This document shows positions 1 to 7,000 of a stretch of DNA of 7,866 nt, one piece after another. The notes below the pieces were generated by a model. The model had not been told where the DNA came from. It saw only the letters and a program-made list of their open reading frames with translations, and did no database searches. The stretch is from Prevotella sp. CAG:891 (GTDB lineage: Bacteria > Bacteroidota > Bacteroidia > Bacteroidales > Bacteroidaceae): positions 17,341 through 25,206 of the forward strand of contig FR901715.1 in NCBI GenBank assembly GCA_000437675.1. Direction: 5' to 3'. Position 1 is the first letter of the stretch, and every line of letters starts with the position of its first letter. A program made the position numbers and the translations under genes.

Positions 1-1461
1 AACGAACGCCCCAACCTGAACCACTTTTCGACGCCCGGCACCAAGGCTGCCGAAGTGGAAATTGTGAAGAACCCGCAGTTGCTCGTGAAACTGGCCAAGG
101 CCAATGTGGCTGAACAGGCTATGAGTGTAACGGTGAATGGTTTTGCCTTTGCACCGGCCGACCGCCTGCTCACGCACACCGGTGCGCTGACGGCACCGCA
201 AGGACAGGTGGCTGAGAGCGGACTGGGTACCTTCGACCTGACCCCTTCATGGACGAAAACAGACAATGCCGACTACTACGAAGTGGAATTCGACGGTATG
301 CTTTACTCTACCATCCGCGACAACCAGTTCACCTTTGCCGGCTTGCAGCCCGAACAAACTTACACCTTCAAACTCCGCGCTGTGAACAAGGACGGACACT
401 CTGAATGGACCACCATCAGCGGCACCACGAAGAGCAACCCGCTTGAGTTTGCACTGAAGGGTATCAAGGCACAAACCACTTGTGAAAACCAGGGTGGCAA
501 CGGAGTTGACAAACTCTTCGACTTCGACGAAAAGGCCATGTGGCACTCGAAGTGGGGCAAGGGGGAGGCCATTCCGTGCGATATGACCATCGACCTCCGT
601 ACGCTCAACCAGCTCGACCGCATGGAGTATATGCCGCGCGAGGACGGTGGCAACGGTACGCTGCTTAAGGGTACGGTGTCATATAGCACCGACCGCCAGA
701 ACTGGAGCGAACCCGTAGCCTTCGACTGGGCTAAGGATGGCAAGGTCAAGACCTTCAAGTTTGACGGAAACCCCACGGCACGCTACATCAAGATGCACTT
801 GAGCGAGGCTGTTGGCAACTTTGCTTCGGGTCGCGAAATGTATATCTTCAAGGTGGCCGACACCGAAAGTGTGCTGCAGGGCGACATCAACCGCGATAAG
901 CGCATTGACGACAACGACTTTACCTCGTACATGAACTATACCGGTTTGCGTAAGGGCGATGGCGACTTTGACTATGTAAGCATTGGCGACATCAACAAGA
1001 ACGGACTGATTGATGCTTACGACATTTCGTGCGTGGGCGTTGAACTCGACGGTGGTGTGCGCAACGACAACGAAAAAGTGGCTGGTTCGCTTGTACTGAC
1101 ACCCAATGTGAAGACCTATAAGGCCGGCGACATCGTAGAAGTAACGGTCGACGGCAAGGGCCTCCACGCAGTGAATGCCCTGAGCTTTGCCCTGCCTTAC
1201 GACACTCGCGAACTTGAATACGTGAGTGTTGACCCGGTGGGCATGAAGGAAATGGTGAACCTCACCTACGACCGTTTGCACACCAGTGGCGACAAGGTGC
1301 TTTATCCCACCTTCGTGAACCGCGGCAACAACTTCCTGCTTGATGAGGGCGACCACAAGCTCTTTGTCATTAAGTTCCGCGCCAAGAAGAACGGCAAGTT
1401 CAACCTCAAGGCTTCGAACGGCATGCTCGTTGATCGCAACCTGGGCACTGCAACCTTTTAA
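1..1461 (+). CDS. 3' part of a modular secreted glycoside hydrolase (possibly GH31): FN3, discoidin, dockerin-like, cohesin-like
   Basis: The frame is open from base 1, so the gene starts upstream and the GTG at 55 is not its start. Reading the window part as residues 1-486, I see a fibronectin III module (about 67-143, ending in the typical YTFKLRAVNKDG strand) and an F5/8 C (discoidin) carbohydrate-binding module (about 146-285, with TARYIKMHLSEA and a closing REMYIFK). Next come two dockerin-like calcium loops (GDINRDKRIDDND at 294-306, GDINKNGLIDAYD at 329-341) and a cohesin-like beta-sandwich (about 362-486) that ends at the stop codon. The catalytic domain is not in the window. From memory, this order of modules follows GH31 TIM-barrel/DUF5110 enzymes in Bacteroides, so GH31 is my best guess, but it is inference; another hydrolase family is possible. 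There is no T9SS tail, unlike the downstream GH84 protein. It is likely to act at the cell surface or in the periplasm on glycans. A strong terminator follows. Confidence 0.85.
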   Translation, partial: NERPNLNHFSTPGTKAAEVEIVKNPQLLVKLAKANVAEQAMSVTVNGFAFAPADRLLTHTGALTAPQGQVAESGLGTFDLTPSWTKTDNADYYEVEFDGMLYSTIRDNQFTFAGLQPEQTYTFKLRAVNKDGHSEWTTISGTTKSNPLEFALKGIKAQTTCENQGGNGVDKLFDFDEKAMWHSKWGKGEAIPCDMTIDLRTLNQLDRMEYMPREDGGNGTLLKGTVSYSTDRQNWSEPVAFDWAKDGKVKTFKFDGNPTARYIKMHLSEAVGNFASGREMYIFKVADTESVLQGDINRDKRIDDNDFTSYMNYTGLRKGDGDFDYVSIGDINKNGLIDAYDISCVGVELDGGVRNDNEKVAGSLVLTPNVKTYKAGDIVEVTVDGKGLHAVNALSFALPYDTRELEYVSVDPVGMKEMVNLTYDRLHTSGDKVLYPTFVNRGNNFLLDEGDHKLFVIKFRAKKNGKFNLKASNGMLVDRNLGTATF

Positions 1462-1495
1462 TCACTGACCGACACCCAGCTTTACAATGCTGAAA

Positions 1496-1526
1496 GTATG
1501 CGCTTACTGTCAAGGGTGGCGCATAC
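1496..1526 (+). other. Short hairpin just after the stop codon
   Basis: GTATGCGC (1496-1503) pairs perfectly with GCGCATAC (1519-1526) around a 15-base loop. It begins 34 bases after the stop codon of the upstream gene and sits directly before the larger terminator hairpin. It could protect the mRNA 3' end or add to termination. No T-run follows it directly, so I do not call it a terminator by itself. Confidence 0.4.
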
Positions 1527-1539
1527 CTTACCTTTAATA

Positions 1540-1590
1540 AAAGCCGACGCTGAAACCTCCTTCCGGAGAAATCAGCGTCGGCTTTATCTT
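1540..1590 (+). terminator. Intrinsic terminator, probably bidirectional
   Basis: A perfect 14-bp stem joins AAAGCCGACGCTGA (1540-1553) to TCAGCGTCGGCTTT (1572-1585). Inside it CTCC (1557-1560) pairs with GGAG (1565-1568). The right arm runs into TTTATCTTT. The mirrored A/T flanks let it work on both strands. It ends the upstream hydrolase transcript and insulates the perR promoter. Confidence 0.75.
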
Positions 1591-1688
1591 TAGTGTTGGA
1601 TGTTCTTTTTGTATCGGCCAGGTATGACCGATACTTAGAAAATGCGAACCATATCATAGCGCATTGCAGCTCACTCAGTAGCCACAAA

Positions 1689-1757
1689 TGGGTATTTTAG
1701 CGGCAGCCAGCCCCTTGTAAATATGTTAGACAGCATATTTTGAAAAGAAAATACCCA
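1689..1757. repeat. Nested inverted repeats upstream of the perR promoter
   Basis: The outer arms TGGGTATTTT (1689-1698) and AAAATACCCA (1748-1757) are perfect over 10 bp. Nested between them, AAATATG (1719-1725) pairs with CATATTT (1734-1740) around an 8-base loop. The block ends 26 bases before the -33 box of the perR promoter. No open reading frame or known element explains it. The rest of the 1462-1853 gap holds the terminator above, a further 7-bp inverted repeat (GTATCGG at 1611-1617, CCGATAC at 1628-1634), and the promoter and operator given separately. Confidence 0.5.
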
Positions 1758-1783
1758 CTTTGCGAAAAAAAATGAGGATAAAG

Positions 1784-1815
1784 TTTGGAGGGTAACAAAT
1801 AAACCTCTACTTTTG
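1784..1815 (+). promoter_or_regulatory. Bacteroidetes-type promoter of the perR operon
   Basis: TTTG (1784-1787), a 20-base spacer and TACTTTTG (1808-1815) match the Bacteroidetes primary sigma consensus TTTG / TAnnTTTG exactly. Transcription would begin around 1820-1825, about 30 bases before the ATG. The palindromic operator then lies over the start of the transcript, as expected for repression by blocking polymerase. Confidence 0.75.
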
Positions 1816-1830
1816 CATCGTAATCAAAAA

Positions 1831-1843
1831 TGTAATTATTACA
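1831..1843. promoter_or_regulatory. Probable PerR operator (perfect 6-1-6 palindrome)
   Basis: TGTAAT, a central T, then ATTACA form a perfect inverted repeat 10 bases before the perR ATG and 15 bases after the -7 box. It shares the core TAATnATTA with the Bacillus subtilis PerR box (TTATAATnATTATAA) and with other Fur-family boxes. Its position suggests autoregulation of perR and the reverse rubrerythrin. Binding by this PerR is inference. No second full copy was found before the classical rubrerythrin. Confidence 0.65.
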
Positions 1844-1853
1844 ACTCTGTTAA

Positions 1854-2279
1854 ATGAGAACACCGAATACGCTGGACATACTTACCAACCACGGCGTAAA
1901 GCCGTCAGTTCAGCGGCTGGCCGTGATGGATTATTTAGTTGAAAACCATACGCATCCGACGGCCGACGAGATTTACAGCGCACTGCACAAACAAATGCCT
2001 ACGCTGTCGAAGACAACGGTGTATAATACGCTGAAACTGCTGACTGAACAGGGTGCGGCTATTCAATTAACGATTGATGAACGCAATGTGTGCTTTGATG
2101 CCGATGTCAGTCCGCACGCACATTTCCTCTGTACCTGCTGCGGCAAAGTGTACGACATGTCGCTGACTAATCCTGAACTGGAAGACCATGTGGTGCTGCC
2201 CGAAGGATTCAAAACCACTCAAACGGCCCTTTACTTCAGAGGTTTGTGCAACAAATGTATTGCAGCGGAGACTGACTGA
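1854..2279 (+). CDS. perR: PerR-type peroxide-sensing repressor, Fur family
   Basis: A 141-residue cytoplasmic DNA-binding protein of normal Fur-family length. The N-terminal winged helix includes the HPTADEIY segment (34-41) and the recognition-helix signature KTTVYNTL (53-60). Aligned by eye with B. subtilis PerR, the regulatory metal ligands are all present: H34, D82, H88, H90 and D101. D101 matches PerR D104; Fur proteins usually have Glu there, which favours PerR over Fur or Zur. The structural zinc site is C93/C96 and C132/C135. In this family Fe(II)-bound PerR is oxidised by H2O2 at the metal-binding histidines and leaves DNA. The ATG is supported by the promoter and operator just upstream. 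The reverse rubrerythrin starts 78 bases after its stop with no terminator between, so they are probably one operon. Zur or an iron-responsive Fur is the alternative. Confidence 0.85.
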   Translation: MRTPNTLDILTNHGVKPSVQRLAVMDYLVENHTHPTADEIYSALHKQMPTLSKTTVYNTLKLLTEQGAAIQLTIDERNVCFDADVSPHAHFLCTCCGKVYDMSLTNPELEDHVVLPEGFKTTQTALYFRGLCNKCIAAETD

Positions 2280-2357
2280 TACGCTCCGGCTGACATGCAA
2301 CTCCCATAACGATAATAAATAATAAGAAACATAACAACTCAAAAAAACGAACTCATT

Positions 2358-2909
2358 ATGAAAAAGAAATTCATTTGCACCGTTTGCGGCTATGTACACG
2401 AAGGTGAACACGCTCCCGAAAAATGTCCTCAGTGTGGCGTTCCTGCCTCTAAATTCAAAGAACTCGTTGAGGGCGAGGGTTTGAACTTCGTAGCTGAACA
2501 CGAAGTAGGTGTGGCTAAAGGCTGCGACGAAGAAATGATTAAGGACCTCAATGCACACTTCACGGGCGAATGCACCGAAGTTGGTATGTACTTGGCTATG
2601 AGCCGTCAGGCAGACCGCGAAGGTTATCCCGAAATTGCTGAAGCTTTCAAGCGTTACGCATGGGAAGAAGCTGAACACGCTGCTAAGTTTGCTGAATTGC
2701 TCGGTGACGTGGTTTGGGATACGAAGACCAACCTCGAAAAGCGTATGAACGCTGAAAGCGGTGCTTGCGCTGACAAGACCCGTATCGCTAAGCGTGCTAA
2801 GGAACTGAACTTGGATGCTATCCACGATACAGTTCATGAAATGGCTCGCGACGAAGCTCGCCATGGCCGCGGCTTCGAAGGCTTGTTCAACCGTTACTTC
2901 AAGAAGTAA
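2358..2909 (+). CDS. Reverse rubrerythrin (N-terminal rubredoxin, C-terminal diiron domain)
   Basis: A 183-residue cytoplasmic peroxide-scavenging protein. The rubredoxin-type Fe(Cys)4 domain comes first (about 1-40), with CTVC at 7-10 and CPQC at 23-26. A ferritin-like four-helix domain follows, with diiron ligands E71, E104xxH107 and E166xxH169, and E74 and E133 as candidate further ligands. This order is inverted compared with classical rubrerythrin and matches the reverse rubrerythrins described in clostridia, which reduce H2O2 with electrons from NADH via a reductase and rubredoxin. No reductase gene is in the window, so the electron donor is unknown. The ATG is preceded by an A-rich stretch rather than a Shine-Dalgarno, normal for Bacteroidetes. 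Codon choice is strongly biased: 18 of 22 alanines use GCT, against 8 of 21 in the classical rubrerythrin downstream, which suggests very high expression. It is likely cotranscribed with perR. Confidence 0.92.
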   Translation: MKKKFICTVCGYVHEGEHAPEKCPQCGVPASKFKELVEGEGLNFVAEHEVGVAKGCDEEMIKDLNAHFTGECTEVGMYLAMSRQADREGYPEIAEAFKRYAWEEAEHAAKFAELLGDVVWDTKTNLEKRMNAESGACADKTRIAKRAKELNLDAIHDTVHEMARDEARHGRGFEGLFNRYFKK

Positions 2910-2913
2910 TGAC

Positions 2914-2929
2914 CCCGTGCCCGAACGGG
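2914..2929 (+). terminator. Weak hairpin after the reverse rubrerythrin
   Basis: CCCGT (2914-2918) pairs with ACGGG (2925-2929) around a six-base loop, five bases after the stop codon. Only a poor T-rich tail (TACGTATTT) follows. It may attenuate transcription, but readthrough into the classical rubrerythrin cannot be excluded. Confidence 0.25.
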
Positions 2930-2985
2930 TACGTATTTAGTATGGCTACAAAATAGCAATATTCCACATACTCTATCATCAGATG

Positions 2986-3066
2986 CAGGCTTTCTGGTTG
3001 AATGCATAAGTTTCGTGGCAACAGTGATGTTGCTGATAGAAAATTATGTTGCCAACAGAAAGCCTG
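2986..3066 (+). promoter_or_regulatory. Hairpin region with two mutually exclusive folds before the classical rubrerythrin
   Basis: The outer arms CAGGCTTTCTG (2986-2996) and CAGAAAGCCTG (3056-3066) are a perfect 11-bp match, and TTG (2998-3000) can continue the stem with CAA (3053-3055). Inside, GCAACA (3018-3023) can pair with TGTTGC (3028-3033) around a GTGA loop. Alternatively GGCAACA (3017-3023) can pair with TGTTGCC (3047-3053). The two folds share one strand. The block ends 42 bases before the ATG at 3109. It could be a regulatory RNA leader, a small RNA, or an inverted-repeat mobile remnant; I saw no target-site duplication. It fits no RNA family that I recognise. Confidence 0.55.
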
Positions 3067-3076
3067 TATTGCTTTG
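3049..3076 (+). promoter_or_regulatory. Weak candidate promoter of the classical rubrerythrin
   Basis: TTGCTTTG (3069-3076) matches the TAnnTTTG -7 box with one mismatch. A TTG at 3049-3051 lies 17 bases upstream as a poor -33 element. If real, transcription starts near 3082 and the hairpin region overlaps the promoter DNA rather than forming a leader. Readthrough from the perR operon is the alternative. Confidence 0.25.
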
Positions 3077-3108
3077 ACGATTACACAAACTCATAACCTA
3101 CTCAACAC

Positions 3109-3651
3109 ATGAAAGATTTAAAAGGTACGAAAACCGAACAGAATTTGCAGGCTGCTTTTGCCGGCGAATCGCAAGCGCATACCAAATACCTGTACTATGC
3201 CTCGAAGGCTAAAAAGGATGGCTATGTGCAAATGGGTAACATTTTCGAAGAAACGGCACGCAACGAAAAGGAGCATGCCAAACTGTGGTTCAAATATCTG
3301 CACGGAGGTGAAGTGCCGGGCACTACGACGAACCTGGCTGATGCTGCTGCCGGCGAAAATTATGAATGGACCGACATGTATGCCACCTTTGCACGCGAGG
3401 CTCGCGAAGAGGGTTTTGCGGAAATTGCGGCAAAATTCGAAATGGTGGGTGCTATCGAAAAACTGCACGAGGAACGCTATCGCAAATTGTTGAAGAATAT
3501 CGAAGACAGCGTGGTGTTCTCGCGCGAGGGCGAGTGCGTTTGGCAATGCTCGAACTGCGGACACATTGTGATTGGCAAAAAGGCACCCGAACTTTGCCCC
3601 GTGTGTAACCACCCGAAAAGCTATTTTGAACTGAGAGCCGAGAATTACTAA
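3109..3651 (+). CDS. rbr: Classical rubrerythrin (diiron domain, then C-terminal rubredoxin)
   Basis: A 180-residue cytoplasmic H2O2 reductase in the usual domain order. The ferritin-like diiron domain (about 1-135) has the AGESQAHTKY signature with E20, then E53xxH56, the YEWTDMY segment around E86, E97, and E117xxH120. The rubredoxin-like domain (about 143-180) has CSNC at 147-150 and CPVC at 163-166, the four iron ligands. All ligands expected from Desulfovibrio rubrerythrin appear present, so it should be active. The start is supported because the protein begins at the normal family N-terminus (MKDLKGTKTEQNL). It lies 199 bases after the reverse rubrerythrin, separated by the hairpin region, so it may have its own promoter. 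Codon use is mixed, unlike its neighbour. A strong terminator follows. Confidence 0.93.
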   Translation: MKDLKGTKTEQNLQAAFAGESQAHTKYLYYASKAKKDGYVQMGNIFEETARNEKEHAKLWFKYLHGGEVPGTTTNLADAAAGENYEWTDMYATFAREAREEGFAEIAAKFEMVGAIEKLHEERYRKLLKNIEDSVVFSREGECVWQCSNCGHIVIGKKAPELCPVCNHPKSYFELRAENY

Positions 3652-3753
3652 TATATATATATGTTGCATCGCTTTTGAAAGCCTTTTGCATTTTCAATAT
3701 CCCCAAAAATGTAAACCGCGTTCATGAAGAGCGATGACAGCCGTACGCAGTGT

Positions 3754-3803
3754 CACTGTGAACGTTTCGATGAGTACACCGAAGCGTTCACAGTGTTTTT
3801 TTT
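3754..3803 (+). terminator. Strong intrinsic terminator of the rubrerythrin unit
   Basis: CACTGTGAACG (3754-3764) pairs perfectly with CGTTCACAGTG (3785-3795). The stem continues through a T-G wobble and TTCG (3766-3769) with CGAA (3780-3783), for 16 pairs around a 10-base loop. Eight T residues (3796-3803) follow directly. The 100 bases between the rbr stop and the hairpin hold a TATATATATA stretch at 3652-3661 and no gene. Confidence 0.9.
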
Positions 3804-3919
3804 GAGCGCATCGGCTTTGCGTTCCAAGTAACTTACGTAAAAAAAATTATGAACACCTATTTAAAGATTGTAACTGCAAAAAAATGAAGACGATAAAGCA
3901 GAATATGTTTTGTTTATAG

Positions 3920-3927
3920 TAACTTTG
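3920..3927 (+). promoter_or_regulatory. Likely -7 box of the GH84 gene promoter
   Basis: TAACTTTG fits TAnnTTTG exactly. No good TTTG lies 19-20 bases upstream (the sequence there is AT-rich and A-rich), so the promoter may need an activator or be weak. It predicts a leader of about 145 bases before the ATG at 4080. Confidence 0.5.
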
Positions 3928-3962
3928 CAAAGAATAAGCGGGTGCATCTTTCCTCCCGAAAA

Positions 3963-4055
3963 AATTATTTACGTACGAATAATTGGCGAAACAATTATAG
4001 AATAATTCATAGGGCACCAGCTTTTGAAGCATAGCTTCGCAACCTTTCAGTGAAA
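3963..4055 (+). promoter_or_regulatory. Structured AT-rich leader of the GH84 gene
   Basis: AATTATT (3963-3969) and AATAATT (3978-3984) form a perfect 7-bp inverted repeat around TACGTACG. A related pair, AATTAT (3993-3998) and ATAATT (4002-4007), follows at once. Further down are GAAGC/GCTTC (4026-4038) and TTTCAGTGAAA (4045-4055). These could be operator half-sites or weak leader hairpins; no known riboswitch is recognised. Nothing else is seen between the rbr terminator and the ATG. Confidence 0.35.
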
Positions 4056-4079
4056 AACAATTCTTTCTAAACAATATCT

Positions 4080-7000
4080 ATGAACAAAAAACAATTACTC
4101 GTTTCATTGGCAGCACTGCTCCTTCCGGCAGGTGCAGCAGCCCAATATGTGATTTACCCCGTTCCGCAAGAACAAGTGGCAGGAACGGACAAGGTAAACT
4201 TCACGTCCACCGTAACGCTGGTGTGTGAAGAGGGCATTGACGCTTACACCGTGAACCGTGCCAAACAGGTGCTGACCGAAGCCGGACTAAAGGTAGAAAC
4301 GGCAAACGAACCTTCGGCCAACCAGTCGAACGTGCTGGTGGGCGTCAAAGGCAGCAAGGGAGTGGCTGATGCCAAAGCCGAAGCACTCGGACTGAAAATG
4401 GACGTATTCGGACTGGCCAATAAGTACGACCGCCACTTACTTAGCCTCAGCGACGGCGGAAACGGACGCGCTGACTTGCTGATTCTGGGCGAGAACACGG
4501 ATGCCGCTTTCTTCGGCTTCGCTTCGCTCGAACAGATGTTTGACGCGGGCACGCAGGCTATGGCCGTCACCACTCTCTATGACTATGCCGACCAAAAGAG
4601 CCGCGGACTCGTTGAGGGTTACTACGGCTACCCCTATACGGTTGAGGTGAAAAAGGACTTGATGCGCTTTATGATGCGTCACAAAATGAACACCTATATG
4701 TATGGTGCCAAAAGCGACCCTTACCACTCGCAGTTCTGGGGCGATGCCTATCCCGAATCGCTCACTCCCGAACAGGTGAAGAACGGCTGGCTGTCGCAGG
4801 ACATGATTAAGGACATTACCTCGACCTCGCACGAAACGAAGGTTAACTTTATCTGGGCCATTCACCCGGGAAATAACTTCGTGAGCAACGGGCAGACGGT
4901 GATTAACCAAATCATGGGCAAGTACGAAAAAATGTACGACCTGGGCGTACGCCAGTTTGCAGTGTTTGTCGACGACGTGGCCATACCGAACAGCGATGCC
5001 GACATGAAGAAAAATGCCGACCAGCTGACGGCTCTGCAACGAGCCATCGAGGCCAAATGGAACACGCCGGGAACGGCTGCCAATGACACGGTGCGTCCGC
5101 TGCACTTCGTGCCGCAGATTTACTGCCGCAGCTTCGCCGGTTCGCAGGACCAGCACGACCGCTTTTTCCGCGCCTTGGCTAAAACGCCCAAATACATCAC
5201 CATTTACACCACGGGCAACGGCGTGTGGTCTGTGCCGAACGACGGCGACTTCAACACGCCGGCTACACCGCTGGAACGCGAAGTGGCCTGGTGGTGGAAC
5301 TATCCCTGCAACGATAATGCCGACGGACAGATTTATCCCTCGGACATGTATTATAACTTCTTCGAAATGCCTGCGGTGGGCAATAACAGTACGCTGCCCA
5401 ACAACTTGTCGCGCGGACAGGGCATCGTGAGCAACCCGATGCAGCAGGGCGAAGTGTCGAAGACGCCGCTGTTTAGCGTGGCCGACTATGCTTGGAACCA
5501 CAGCGGTTTCAACAACAAAACCTCGTGGGAGGCTTCGTTTGCTGCTGTGCTGCCCGGCAATGAAGAAGCGCAGAAGGCTTACAAATTCCTGGTGCCTTAT
5601 TTGCGCTGGAACAATGCCGACGAACTCATTACGCTAATCAATGCCTACAAGCAAAACAATGATGGCGCGGTGCTGCAAACGCTCATGCAGAACATCATGG
5701 CTAACGCCGATGTGCTGATAAAAATGAAAGATGCCACTGCCGAAAACGAACGCTTACTCTACAAGGACCTGGCGCCCTGGCTGCTCCGTCTGCGTGCTAT
5801 GGCTGAAGCTATTGATGGCTTTATCAGCGTAAAGGGCATGACGGGCAACGATGACAGCATTTGGCAAAAATTTGTGACGCAAATGGCCAAGGCCAACGAA
5901 CTCGACACGAAGGAGGAATACCTGGCTTATGCACTCGAAGGTATGGGCACGGGTATCAGCGTGAGCGTACGTCCGTCGCAGCCGTCGCAAAAGTCGATGC
6001 CGGCTTTCGTTGAATACCTCAAACAAAACTCGCTCGGCAGCGAATACTTGCAGCAGGAAGCTGCGCCGACGCGCCCGATGGGTGTTACGAACATCGAAGG
6101 AGTGAAAATGTCAGCTTCGGGTACTACGGTGGTTTCGCCTACTACGAGCGGTAAATTCATTACCATGAACAAGGGCGACTGGATGGGCTTGCAACTGCCG
6201 AATCCCACCAAGGTCGAAAAAATTGTGGTTGCCGATACGCTCATTAGCAAACACAAGGTGGTGCTCAGCCCCGATGGTAAGCAGTGGACACGCCTTTTCG
6301 ATACGGAAACCACGCCCGAAGGCTATGTGCGCTACGTGGGTGTGCTCAACGATAAGGATACGCCCGTTCAGGTGCGACTCACTTCGCAGAGCATTCGCGT
6401 CACAACTCCTGCTGCCACACGTGTCACTTCCGCTTCGGTGCCCAATGGTGATTTCTGGGACAACCATACGGCTAACCTAATGCATGATGGTAAGTATAAC
6501 ACGTTTGTTTGCCTGAACCGCAACCAGCAGAACAACGATGAGTACAAACTGACGTTGGCGAAGGAACAGGCTATCGACAAGGTGCGCGTGGTGATGGGTA
6601 CGGTCAACGGCGACCACATGAACAAGGCTGTGGTGGAAGTGTCGGCCGATGGCAAAAAGTGGACGGCTCTGAAAATCAAGGGTACGAAAACTACGACATT
6701 TACCATGGATATGCCGCAGGTTATGCCTTACTCTGACGAGGCTAAAATTTGCGACTTCGATGGCGAAATGAAGGATGCCAAATACGTTCGCCTGCGCCTG
6801 ACGGAGGCCAATACGAGCAAATGGCTTCGCTTGTATGAAATTGAAGTGAACGGTGAGGGTGCCTTTGCGCAACTGCGCTGCACCGATGGAAACGGTGGAG
6901 GCTACGCACAGGTGTCGGATGCGAACCCTTCGACTTCGACGGCTAATGCTACGAAGACGGGTAAAACGGGTATGCTGACTTATTACTTCCAAAACTTCAG

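Noticed and set aside
1406..1687. 93-codon - strand frame over the end of the first gene and the terminator
   Set aside because: It overlaps the cohesin-like module and reads through the terminator hairpin; no start signal or known motif.
2280..2357. Second PerR box or separate promoter before the reverse rubrerythrin
   Set aside because: The gap is AT-rich with ATAAT-like words but has no palindrome like the one at 1831 and no TAnnTTTG box, so cotranscription with perR is simpler.
2067..2864. 265-codon open frame on the - strand across perR and the reverse rubrerythrin
   Set aside because: It is antisense to two clearly conserved genes, has no family resemblance and bridges their intergenic gap, so it is a shadow of their codon bias.
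3652..3661. TATATATATA stretch after rbr as a promoter or variable repeat
   Set aside because: It is only five dinucleotide units, lies in the 3' untranslated region ahead of a terminator, and does not match the Bacteroidetes promoter consensus.
3849..3887. Possible 12-residue leader peptide (MNTYLKIVTAKK) before GH84
   Set aside because: It lies upstream of the candidate promoter, so it would not be on the GH84 transcript, and nothing links it to an attenuator.
4437..5501. 354-codon open frame on the - strand inside GH84
   Set aside because: It is antisense to the conserved catalytic domain, rich in V, H and R as expected for a mirrored frame, and has no promoter or recognisable motif.
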